From contig NC_059478.1 of the NCBI RefSeq assembly GCF_018139145.2, forward strand, positions 36,001,001 to 36,065,000: a DNA stretch of 64,000 bases, read 5' to 3'. The notes under the pieces are model-generated. The model was not told where the DNA came from and did not search any database. It saw nothing but the letters and a program-made list of their open reading frames with translations. Shown one piece after another: positions 23,856 to 34,813 of the stretch; position 1 is the stretch's first letter; each line of letters begins with the position of its first letter. Both the position numbers and the translations under genes were made by a program. This stretch comes from Gymnogyps californianus (lineage: Eukaryota; Chordata; Aves; Accipitriformes; Cathartidae).

Positions 23856-26800
23856 CCAGAAGAAAGCGAGCGCTGGGAGCAAGAAGAGTACTGGAGCTGA
23901 AGGAATTGATGTGGACACATACATGGTAGCATGCAGTCAGAAAATATTTGCTGATGTTCTACAGCCTTGAAAGTACTGCCTGGAAAACCTCTCGCTCAAT
24001 GGTATTTTCAAGGGAAATCATGGGTGTGTGCAGAATGAAATCCTTGTAGCCATTCATGACATCCAGTTTACCCATGTCTCTGCCATTCATCTCTTTTTAA
24101 GAGAAAGATAAACAACATGGAGTGGGCAAACCTCTTGTTTCTCCTACCCATCAACATGCCTGTTCCTATGAAAATAAAAATTAGCAGTGGAGATGCTAGT
24201 GCCTGAGGAAGCCTTGCACAGTTAGGACATCTCAGAGTTGGGAGGTTGCTGCCATAATTTTCAATTTTAATCAACCATAGTGAGACTTTTCCAGCTGTTA
24301 AAAGGTGCCTTTGCAATGTGAAAGCTTCGTGACAAAACATTATCATCGATGGATATTTCTGTCTGGGTGAAATCGGTATTTGCAATGTGGGGTTTGAGGA
24401 TTTATTCAACATTGTTTTTATTCTTTCCACTGCATAGCAACAGAGGTTATTAAGAGCATCCTGTAAAATATTAGTTTTGGGACTCCATGTTAATTAACTT
24501 CTCCATGCTGGAAATACTGAAGACTGACAGCGTTAAAAGCACTTCACCAGTTGAGGCCTTTTTCTCCGTACAACTGCAGTTCAGGAGCAGATATAATTAT
24601 AATAGCATAAAACTGTGAATTAGTTAGGCAATTTTTTATTTGTGACAGAATTAATTTTTAAAACTCATTTAGGAAAGAGTATGGGATCATGGCTAAAGTA
24701 AAAGACAGTACGTTAACCACAGTTTTGAGCTCCTTGGCTCCTTGCCCTGGCACAAGGGGTCTGTGCTAAATGAAGCAGATGAAGAAATCAGTTGACCTCT
24801 CTAGGACTCTGAATAGCTTCCTGAGAGGACCCGGGAATAAATCAATGTTTGACTTTTGAGTCTGTGATGCGGTGGTCAAGTTCTGATACTGCTGGCTGCA
24901 GTGGCCAGTCGTAAATGCAGTAAGTGGGGCTGATAACCAGCACTGTGGCAGGGAAGGTGCTGGGCTCACACCTAACACCAACGGGGAGCCACGTTTGCAG
25001 GGGAGACTCAAAGACCAGATGAATGGATTATTCGTCTAGCCGCAGAAGCGTAAGGGATTTTGAGCGGTGTTTCCAAATCAGGACATGGCAAAATGACAAA
25101 TGTCTCTATTTATGGCCAGAGGAAACTTCGGAGGAGTAAATATCGCTATGTTACTGATGAGATCAGTGCTAAGAAATACAGGATCAGACACCAGTGTGCG
25201 CCAGTGAGGATGGCCCAGGGAAAGCTTAGCTCAGTCAAATAAAGCATGAGATATAAAGTAATAATGAAGCGATTGGCTTTCTAACATCAGTGATGAAGAG
25301 TGGAAAGACAGAAAAGCTGACTTTAAAAGGACTTTAAAAATTTTTTAAGGAATTACATGAACTAATATGTAACATAGAGAAAGGCAGATAGTTTTACTAT
25401 TTACCTTTTCTCATCTTGCTATGACATTATTAAAAAAAAAATCCCCCCAAATAATAAAACCAATCAAAATGTGTTTAGGAAGAAGTTAAAAACATGCAGC
25501 ACATAAACAATAATTTCCACAAGATCTCATGGATGCCAGGAGTGCATATTGGATATTGTTTCCCATCATACCGGGCTACAAAAGAAGAGGGAAACACTTG
25601 AATTGCAAACCAAACAGCACCTGATCTGTCTTAAGAGGGAAACTTCATCATTTTCCCTGTGGTTAAGTTGTTCCCCACGTCAGTTCATATGGCTTTCCCA
25701 TATATCACCCCGGGAAGGCAGATAGCTTCCTCTCGCATTATGCCTTTTTAATGTAAAATGCAAATTCTGCTTGCTGAGCTGCTGCTGGGGTGTAAAGAGC
25801 TCCTTCTGAGCACCCCAGCGACTGGGAAGGAAACTCTTACCTTTTGTAATGAGGGAGGAATATCTCCATGCAGAAAGTTAGAAGTTAACTGCTTGTTTAC
25901 ATAAATTAATGGAAACTTTGAATAAGAAATTACTTCTTGTTCATAACAGGCTCTGTGTATCTGTTCTAAGTAGAGTTACGAAGGAAATAATTCACCATAG
26001 CTCATGCACTCTGACTGGAATGGGATTTAAAGAAGTCTGGAAAATTAAGCCATAAAACACGACAGGCGGCGTGTTTCTGGAGGTTGCTCCAAGAGCTTTC
26101 AAACACCGGTGAAGTGCAACAATCTGCTGGGCACACACTTCCCGGAGTGCCTCAGTCGCTATTAGAAATGGAAATTAAAGAGGAAAAGTCAGATGAGAGG
26201 AACCGAACAGATGCGTTTTGGAGAGATGATCAGAAATGGGGCAACTCCTCCGACAAACAGGCCAAACCACGACTGCGAAGCATAAACCAGAGTCCTTTCA
26301 AATCTGCACACATGGAAATGCTTTGGAAAAAATTATCACACGAATTCTATTATAAAATTAAATATTTTTGCATCTGCTTGCTGAAACCAGACTTACGTGT
26401 ATAAACATCCGTGCTGTACATAATTATACTCATAAAATGGGTGCATGCATGGGTGAACGCAGAGACGTAAACCCAGTGTTTACGTATGTGGTTATTCATT
26501 TTGGGCTCACAAACTCAGTGTGCATTCAAACACTTCAGACGTAGTCAAGGAACCCTGCTGAAAATTTAACCACAATGTTATATTGGATGCATTTTACTGC
26601 TTTAATTTTTCTGTGAATTTTTATTTAAAATACGCAATGTCAGAACACAAAGCAGGCTGAGAATTTACGCTGTGGTCACATTTTATCTCACTTGAAACCT
26701 ACCTGAACATTGCATTATAGATCTGGAAACTCATACAGTAAGTCTGGATGAATAATGGATTTTTTTTTATGAGTAGCTGAATTCCTAAGTTTGAAAAAAA

Positions 26801-29354
26801 AATTCAGTTCACATAGAACCGAGAAAGGAAAGTTTTGGTTTTGAGGATTGAAATGAAAACCAGTAAAACTTCCTTGGGGAAATATGAATGTTTTGTTCAA
26901 TCTAACCCAAAACCCTGTGTTGCTTTTCCAGGTTACAGAATCCTGTCTAGCTCAAAAAAAGGCTGTTTAGAAAAGGACAGCTGAAAAGCTGAAGGCACGA
27001 GACACTGATTTCTAAAGAGTTATTCCAATTATCTGCTCCTGTGTATCATTTAGGGGTCTGTTATCCCTGATACACCCCTCAGGCTATATCGTGTGATAAG
27101 TAAATGATGAGTAAGATCTTGTTCAGATGACGGCTTTTAAATGTTGACACTGACTTGAATGGGAACACTGCTTTGAAACTGCATTACTTTTGACAAAAAG
27201 GACCAAATGTCTATGGGTGAAACCTTCCTGCCTTCTTCATATTTGTGTGAACCCCAAACTTAGTTCTTATCTTTTCATCTCGCAAATTTGGGCTAAAAGA
27301 CACACCGGTATTTTTTTCACCAACATTATTAAAATATTCCCTGTAGTGTACCAGAGACAAACATTTAATCTTTTAAAAGAATTTAATCTACAAAGCTGGT
27401 TTTGGTAGGAAAGCTTGTTAGATATAAGATATATACCACATATATTCATTTTTATTTTAAACCAAGATTCTATAAGCTGGGGAAGGCTATTAGAAATAAC
27501 TGAAATTTGCAGTCTCTAATATTCTTGCTTTTTTGAGTCACAGTGAGAAAAGAGTGTATGTGTCTAAGTGAATTGTACAGTCCACAGTGAATTAGAAGAA
27601 AATCAGCACCTTACAAAGCTTGAGTTAAATACAATGTCAGGAAGTAAACTACAGTAGCACTTAAAGATTGTATGTATGATAGAGAGCAATTATTGTAAAC
27701 CTAGAATTGTAGGCATTCTTCAACTGACTTGCATTGAATATCCATATTAATTATAGTGTAATAATATCGACATTGCTATATTAAATATTAATTATGATTT
27801 TTACATACTGATCCTATTCCTCAATTCTATTCAACTTTTTTCACAATAAAGAGAATAAGTTGTTTAGTACAATAATATAGTGGTCTTATATTTAAAATAT
27901 ATCTTACTGGAATAGACTGATTCAATCGGACACCTTCTTATCCGCATTCAGAAAGTCAGCAGAGAAGTCCGAAAGGCAGAAGCAATTAGAGCCATATTAT
28001 TTAACGTGATGTTTACATTTTAGTGATATAGAAGTGTCTCTGCAGGAACCGGTTTAACGTAAAGAGAGGTTATAATCTGAAAAGAGATACAGGAAGAGAC
28101 CTACGGCAAATACTTTTAAACTGCAAAACCTGGGGCACTACCTGTAAGCAAGGGGAGAGGCACGCTACACCTAGTGATCGCTGTTACCACATAGAGAGAT
28201 TTTGGAATATCTATGGGCAAAACATTTTAGTGTGCTAACTACATTCAATTCACTGCGAAAACAAAACAGTGTCTTTCCTTTGAAGTATTTCAAACAGAAA
28301 GATTTTTTTATAAAACAACCCTTTTATTGTATAATGGAAGTGTTGTGTTAATTATAATTTTTTTTGCCAAGGATCTATTTTACATAACAAAGCAAATCTG
28401 CCAACTATTAAGGAAATTTTCCAGTTTTCTCTTACAGATGATAGAAGGGGAAATAATATCATATTTTAAATGCAAAGTGGGGATGATTAAAATTTCAGTC
28501 TAAATAAAATAAGAACATTTCCGAATCCTAAAGACAACAAAACGAGTAATCTGCTGGGGACAATATAATAACTATCTTACAATTCCACACTTTAGCCCTT
28601 AGTATTATAAAACCTTACAAGTAAGCAAAAATCTAACTATTTATTTTGTCTCACTGTAATGTCTTCAGCACTGTTGGCCTTGAGGCAGGTTTGAAAATCA
28701 CAGGCTTATGAATGCGCTTGTTTTATCTAGCTCCTGAAGTGCCTTTTTATCCATTCAAATCTGGGCACTCAAATTCAGGTTCACATCTCTCTCGTGAGAT
28801 TTTTGTTTAATTTTTTCCTTTTAAATGAGCATATTAACCTGAAGGGATAAATCTGCAAAACATCACATGGAAAAAAAGAATGCCAAAAAATGTAGTAAAT
28901 GAACAGATTTTGTATGTGCATCTCCTTGAGCACAGTTTTCAAAATTCACCCATGGGTCTAGGCTATTCTGTTTGCAAAAATTCCTAAGCTTTTATTTGAA
29001 TAGCTAGGATAACAGATCTGTGATAAGTAGGTATAATAGAAGTTAAAGTCATATTATAGGATTGTATTAAGAATCAATGCTATATGGTTTTCATTTTGCT
29101 ATGGAGTTTTCTTGTACGGTGCAAAAGATCTTGTACCATATATTATCCTTGTTACTGCTTCATAAATTATAATATGTAAGAAATGCAGCCCCAGTAATTT
29201 AAGTCATAGAGTTTTCATTGTATGATTCCTTTAAGGAAACTCTTCAGAACATTTCTGTGAAAGATTTGTTCCTATAAATGAACAGTTAGTGTTACATGAC
29301 TTGTTCTTTAAAGGAAACAACATATCTCTTAGTCACATAGGATAAAGGAACATA
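23856..29354. other. Long repeat-poor intron 2 stretch
   Basis: Unique, increasingly AT-rich toward 27600-29300. The direct repeat ATTAATTAT occurs twice in 27740-27800. No element, RNA gene or exon was recognised. Confidence 0.6.
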
Positions 29355-29772
29355 AAATCATAGAATCATAGAATCATTTAGGTTGGAAAAGACCCTTAAG
29401 ATCATCGAGTCCAACCGTTAGCCTAGCACTGCCAAGTCCACCACTAAACCATGTCCCTAAGCACCACATCTACATGTCTTTTAAATACCTCCAGGGATGA
29501 CGACTCAACCACTTCCCTGGGCAGCCTGTTCCAGTGCTTGACAACCCTTTCGGTGAAGAAATTTTTCCTAATATCCGATCTAAACCTCCCCTGGTGCAAC
29601 TTGAGGCCGTTTCCTCTCATCCTATCGCTTGTTACTTGGGAGAAGAGACTGACCCCCACCTCGCTACAACCTCCTTTCAGGTAGTTGTAGAGAGCGAGAA
29701 GGTCTCCCCTCAGCCTCCTTGTCTCCAGGCCAAACAACCCCCGTGCCCTCAGCCGCTCCTCACAGGACTTGG
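29355..29772 (-). mobile_element. CR1 LINE 3' end, 5'-truncated
   Basis: Read on the minus strand this is the 3' end of an avian CR1 retrotransposon. It holds the last roughly 105 codons of ORF2 (motifs [59 protein letters not shown], stop after RDMV), a short 3' UTR, and the terminal 8-bp repeat ATTCTATG at 29355-29378. CR1 elements copy themselves by target-primed reverse transcription and are usually cut short at the 5' end, as here near 29772. The remaining ORF2 fragment has no stop or frameshift, so the copy is fairly young by CR1 standards. It cannot move on its own, because the endonuclease and most of the reverse transcriptase are missing. It lies in the same orientation as NEGR1. Confidence 0.95.
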
Positions 29773-32700
29773 GTATATTCAAATCCTGAGCATTGTCTGA
29801 TGAAAACATAAATGTGAAGACAAACCCTTTAAAAATTAAAAAGTTCTACTAAAGTGTTGAGGGATGAACATGAACCATGACTTAAGGAAAAAAGACACTA
29901 TCTGAATTTTCACTTTGTACCCAGGTGTTTTGCTGGATATTTTAAATGGAAGCAAGTATCAGAGCAGAACAACAACAACCTATATACTTCTTTGGATCTG
30001 GATGAAACCCATGCTTTTATCCTTCTGCCTTTCCCCTCTTTATTCCCGGTTTGCAGTTCCTCCCTGCTCCCCATGGTGATTTCCACTTATCATCACTCCA
30101 CACTGGATGCAAGGTGGAAATCCAAAAGGGTGTCTGGCTGCAATTATAACTCACCCATAAGTGGGGGTTATTTTAATAATTCTCTTTCATCCCTGCTGTT
30201 ACTGAAAATATGCTCGTATAGCTGGATGAATAGGTCACAGAAAAACCCAAACCACCACCAACTCGTGAAACTGATTGTTGTGTTAGATATTCAGTTCTGC
30301 TGCCCTTTGAACAAACTGTAAGGCATTCAAGAAAGTTGTAAAATTAAGCATTTGAAAAATCAGTGCAAGAATGGCATTTTCATGCCTGTTTGCTTCAAAG
30401 GATGCTCTGATTTTGCTAATTGCCTCAAAGAGGGCTTCGATTTACTGTTTGCTACAAACAGTATTCTAATTTAGCTTATCCTGTGAGTCTGCAGCTGTGT
30501 TCGAGTATGGTGATGCTTGGGGCTTGTTACGCTGTTCTTCTGAAATTCATTCTCTCAGTTGCTTGTGTGAGACGGTTTATGTCTTTGTAGATTGGACTCA
30601 ATACCTTGCACTAGATGAAGACTTAGGCATTCCGGCCTTTGACATAACCACATCTCCTGGCGGGAAACCCCAAAATATTTTCTTAGTTAATGTATCCTAA
30701 AAATCTGAATCATCACTGTAATTATAAAACAGAAAAAGGAAGAATAATTTGGATTACTGTTTACCATAAATGTTGTGTTTTTCTAAAAGTGAAGAGAGGA
30801 GCATAGTTCTAGGCCAGCTCCAAGAGTTGCTGAAAGCTGTGCCACCAAAATGAAAAAACAAAAAATAAATCGGGTGATCTATTTTTTCAGTTTTATTTAC
30901 AAAACAAAGGCTAATTGCATCTAGTCTAGTGATATTAATAAACCACTGATGAATCTGCTTATTGAAGACCAGTGACTCCTGACCAACGAGACCCACTTTG
31001 TAGGCTTTGGTTGCTCATGCCTACTGGATGGGATATAATGAAATACAATATAATGAAATGGGGTATAATGAAAGTATTAACAGATGCTAATACGTAGTTA
31101 CATATTAAAGATTTTTTTCCTTTGTTCTTTCAGTTAAGGGAGTTCAAATTAAATCACACTTTCAGTCAACACTGAAGTGTTTTTTACAACTTGTTAATGA
31201 TATTGTAATTATTGCTTCATATACCACATGCGAGCAATTTGCAGATCAAATTTGCAGCTATTTGATTACACCGCGTCAGCCACCAGAAATCGGACATGGG
31301 TCAGCCACTGTTCTACCTCTAACGGCTCCTGTGTTACCTAAACACTGGGACATGCCCAAACTACGAGACATTTCCCTGAAATAATTCACTATTTGCATAA
31401 CTGCTGCTCAGATATATTCATAGAAGCTACTATAGAATAACCCGCATTCAGGGCCATGAAGATGATGAAGCTATCCGAGCACCCGCCACGGGGCGAGAGG
31501 CAGGGGCGGTGGGAGTGTGCAGCCCGGAGAGGAGGGGGATGCTCAGGGCCACAGCCTGCCCAGGCTGCCGTGCTTTGGGGGAAGGTGGTGAAATCCCTTA
31601 CGACTGCCAGCTGGGGAGGAGAGGAGCAGAAGCTTCCTCTTTTGAAGGCTCAATTTAGAAAACTAAAGCCTCCCAAATTAAACCTCAGTATGAAGGTATT
31701 TCAAATGCTAAAATGGGGAACAGCAGCACCTTTATTTCCCCTATAGAGAATGCACCCCTGCATCCTTGCCAGATGTCTCAGGTTAGGTAACCTCTGCATT
31801 TGCTGTTCTACAGTCTTTTGATATATAAGAACTGCAAAAGTTTTCTTTACATCTTTATGAAAGCTGTACAATCAAAGATGAACTTTTTCAAATGGAGATT
31901 TTCCAGGCAGGAAACGTTTAATCCATATCCTTTAAAGCTTTCTTTCAAATTTCTTACAATTCAAGATTACAGTATGAATCTGTGACTTGACTTTTCAGTT
32001 GTTTTCAGCCCTTTCCAGAAATTCTCCTGAATTAGCACTATGAGTTCTTTTTAAAAATACGCATTTGATTTTGCTCTTTCTAACTGGTGTATTTTGCTGC
32101 TTGCAAATATCAGATATTGTCATCATCCTCTCTTACCCTCTCTTAAGCTATAAAATCAAAATTAAGCTGTAGAGGATTCCAAAAAAGAAGACAGTATATG
32201 AGAAGGAACTGCTTTAATAAATCCATCCCCATGCTTGCTCATTCTTGGTAATTCTCCCATAACCATGAGTCCAGCACAGCTCATAGTGCAAAATATTTTT
32301 CTTCTGCAAGTTCCCAGCTCATAAAAACAAGACAAGATGTACCATCTAATAAATTCAAAGGGAAGAATCGCATCTTCATACACTGGAGGTGGGATTTAAA
32401 GAGCTAATGTACAATTCTTATTTTTCATTTAATTAACTCACCTATGCGATGCAGATAAAGTTTGCCATAGCTCAGTAGAAGACATACCAACGTGAAAGAG
32501 TACCCAGACACAGTAAAATCCTCAGCAACGGACTGTCCTCTTTGTGAGTTGTTCAGTTGCATAGGCAATTTTTTTCCTCCTAATAGGCTTCACTATGAAT
32601 GGGAATTACCCTTGGGCATCGGTGATAGAAGAGACAGTCTCAATATAAAAGCCTTACAAGGAAGAGTATAGTGAATACATGTATCTATTTCAAGACTGAT

Positions 32701-33456
32701 ACTCTTGCAAATACAATCTTCCATAAATATCTAGAGATGCTGCCCCTGGTAGGAATGGAAAAAAGATCCCATCTTCATTTAGTATTTTGTGTGTGTGTAT
32801 ATTCACTGAGTTGATAAACTACAAAAGAGATTGGCTTGAGAGTCCTATGTATTTCCAGAAAACCACTGGATGTTTTCCAGTACAACCTATGGCTGCTTCT
32901 GAGGCAAAGAGAACTCCTCTTCTTAGACCGAAGATTCAGTTTCTCTGACGGAGTCTCCAGTTGTTAAAGTACATCAGGTTCGTGCATTTCACTCTTTCGC
33001 CTGGTTTTCCTAATGAGATCTTTCTACCCCTTCCTGTTTATGGATTTTTATTAATGGATTGGTCACTGGAGGTAGAATATTTCTGCCTATGTATAATTTA
33101 GTCAGCTTTATGAAATAGTCTAGCATGCTAAGAGGTCATGCATCAGCTTTTGCTAAAGCAGAGCTAGCTACAAAGGATATAAATCACAGTCCTTTACCCT
33201 GTTCTGGATAATAATGCCATCTCTCAAGGATGTCATTAATTTAAAAGCAGGTATACAAGCTTACTTTGTAATTTCTTCAGAGCAGACTACGACTAGAAGC
33301 AAAGCAGCAGCATGCAATGCAGATTTAAGTATTATGCATTATATAAGGAAATAAAAGACAATACAAATTCTGTATGCTATCAGTTTCTCCAGCATTAAAT
33401 ATGGAAACGTAGCACGAAGCGTACAGCTCGTTTTATTGCAAATATTCTATCACAGT
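29773..33456. other. Intron 2 stretch between CR1 and solo LTR
   Basis: Unique sequence apart from the 15-bp repeat at 31035. A short GC-rich piece lies at about 31470-31620. Nothing coding was recognised. Confidence 0.6.
31035..31079. repeat. 15-bp tandem repeat x3
   Basis: ATAATGAAA starts at 31035, 31050 and 31065. The remaining six bases of each unit vary, so it is a short imperfect AT-rich minisatellite. Confidence 0.85.
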
Positions 33457-33506
33457 TGTGGTGGGTTTGTGTAGCAAGCGAGGGGCTGCAGGGCTGGCTC
33501 CTGTCA

Positions 33507-33797
33507 GAAGCTGCTGGAAGCTTCCCTGGCTCCAACCGGGACCCGCCTCTGGCCAAGGCCGAGCCAATCAGCAATGGGAAGAAGCTACTAGAAGCTTCCC
33601 TGGCTCCAACCCGGACCCGCCTCTGGCCAAGGCTGAGCCAATCAGCAATGGGAAGAAGCTACTAGAAGCTTCCCTGGCTCCAACCCGGACCCGCCTCTGG
33701 CCAAGGCCGAGCCAATCAGCAATGGGAAGAAGCTACTAGAAGCTTCCCTGGCTCCAACCGGGACCCGCTGCTGGCCAAGGCCGAGCCAATCAGCAAC
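33507..33797 (+). repeat. 74-bp tandem repeat, 3.9 copies, in LTR U3
   Basis: Units begin at 33507, 33581, 33655 and 33729 with GAAGCT.CT.GAAGCTTCCC and are exactly 74 bp apart; the fourth stops after about 69 bp. Units 2 and 3 differ by a single base by my reading. Unit 1 differs from them at about four positions, and unit 4 diverges at its end where it joins the TATA region. Each unit ends with GAGCCAATCAGCAA. Enhancer duplications of this kind are common in retroviral U3 regions. Confidence 0.95.
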
Positions 33798-33830
33798 GGT
33801 GGTTGCGCCTCTGGGATAGCGTATTTAAGA
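33564..33830 (+). promoter_or_regulatory. LTR promoter: four CCAAT boxes and a TATA-like box
   Basis: AGCCAATCAG, a close match to the NF-Y consensus, occurs with CCAAT at 33564, 33638, 33712 and 33786, always 74 bp apart on the plus strand. A TATA-like TATTTAA follows at 33822-33828, about 32 bp after the last CCAAT box. This predicts a start site near 33855 and transcription to the right, antisense to NEGR1. Activity is not shown by the sequence. Confidence 0.6.
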
Positions 33831-34792
33831 AGGGGGAAAAAAAAAGATTCCTGGGGTGAGGGTAAGATGGGGGAGGAAGAAGAGGAGCCACAGTTAAAAT
33901 AAAAAAGAGGAGGAGAGGAAGAAGATGGGAGAAGAAGATGAGCTCCAGTGAGGAGAGGAGTGGGATGTGAGAGAAACAGCCCTGCAGACCCCGAGGTCAG
34001 TGAAGAAGGAGAGGGAGGAGGTGTGGGGGAGCAGGGATTCCCCTGCAGCCCGTGGTGAGAGGGCAGGCTGTCCCCTTGCAGCCCATGGAGGTTAATGGCG
34101 GAGCAGAGATTCCCCTGCAGCCCATGGAGGACCCCACACTGGAGCAGGTGGCTGGGCCTGGAAAAGGCCGTGACGCTGTGGGAAAGCCCACGCTGGAGCA
34201 GTTCATGGAGGACTGCAGTGCGTGGAAAGGACTTGAGTTGGAGAAGCTCGTGGAGGGCTGACCCCCGTGGGAGGGACCCCACGCTGGGGCAGGGGAAGAG
34301 TGTGAGGAGGAAGGAGCGGCAGAGACAACGTGTGATGAACTGACCGCAACCCCCACTGCCGCCCCCGGCGCTGCTGGCGGGGAGGAGGTAGAGGAATTGG
34401 GAGCAAAGCTGAGCCCGGGAAGAAGGGAGGGGTGGAGGGAAGGTGTGTTTTTAAGATATGGTTCTATTTCTCATCATCCTACTCTGATTTGGTTGTTAAC
34501 AAATTAAATTGGTTTATTTTTCCCCAAAATCGAGTCTGTTCTGCCTGTGACCATAATTGGTGAGTGATCCCTCCCTGTCCTTGTCTTGACCCATGAGCTT
34601 TTTTTGCTGTATTTTCTCCTCCCCATCCTGCCGGGGGGAGGAGCGAGCGAGCAGCTGCCCGGTGCTTTGTTGCCGGCTGGGCTTAAGCCACGACAAAAGT
34701 CCTCCAAAGGTTACTACTCTCTCTGCTTGTAACTCCAACTTCATTTCTACTTGTGCTTGGCCTAGTTTCACTCCTACAGCTGATGCTTCCTC

Positions 34793-34813
34793 AAAAAAAA
34801 AAAAAAAAAAAAA
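34793..34813 (+). repeat. Poly(A) run of 21
   Basis: An uninterrupted A21 lies 97 bp right of the solo LTR. No AATAAA signal or recognisable retrocopy precedes it, and the bases after it are not repeated upstream, so it may be a simple homopolymer expansion. Confidence 0.9.

Larger units (their letters stand above)
33457..34695 (+). mobile_element. Solo LTR of an avian endogenous retrovirus
   Basis: This 1239-bp element begins TGTGGTGGGTTTGTG and ends TTAAGCCACGACA, giving the TG...CA ends of an LTR. It is flanked by ACAGT on the left and AAAGT on the right, a likely 5-bp target duplication with one mismatch. The order of parts is U3 with repeated CCAAT boxes, a TATA-like box, a purine-rich leader, a region of degenerate repeats around CCCTGCAGCCCATGG (34030-34290), then a T-rich end. 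I recognise the layout and several segments (GATGAACTGACCGCAA, GAGTCTGTTCTGCCTGTGAC) from LTRs common in bird genomes. No primer-binding site follows it and no polypurine tract precedes it, so the internal provirus was lost by LTR-LTR recombination. The 5-bp duplication suggests an ERVL-like element, but the class is uncertain. It is antisense to NEGR1 and encodes no retroviral protein. Confidence 0.85.

Noticed and set aside
29444..29809. 121-codon minus-strand frame as a host gene
   Set aside because: It is the C-terminal end of CR1 ORF2, a mobile-element remnant, and its first codons lie outside the CR1 match.
33716..34282. 188-codon minus-strand open frame rich in S, P and L
   Set aside because: It lies antisense within the solo LTR and is a by-product of purine-rich and CTGCAG-type repeats.
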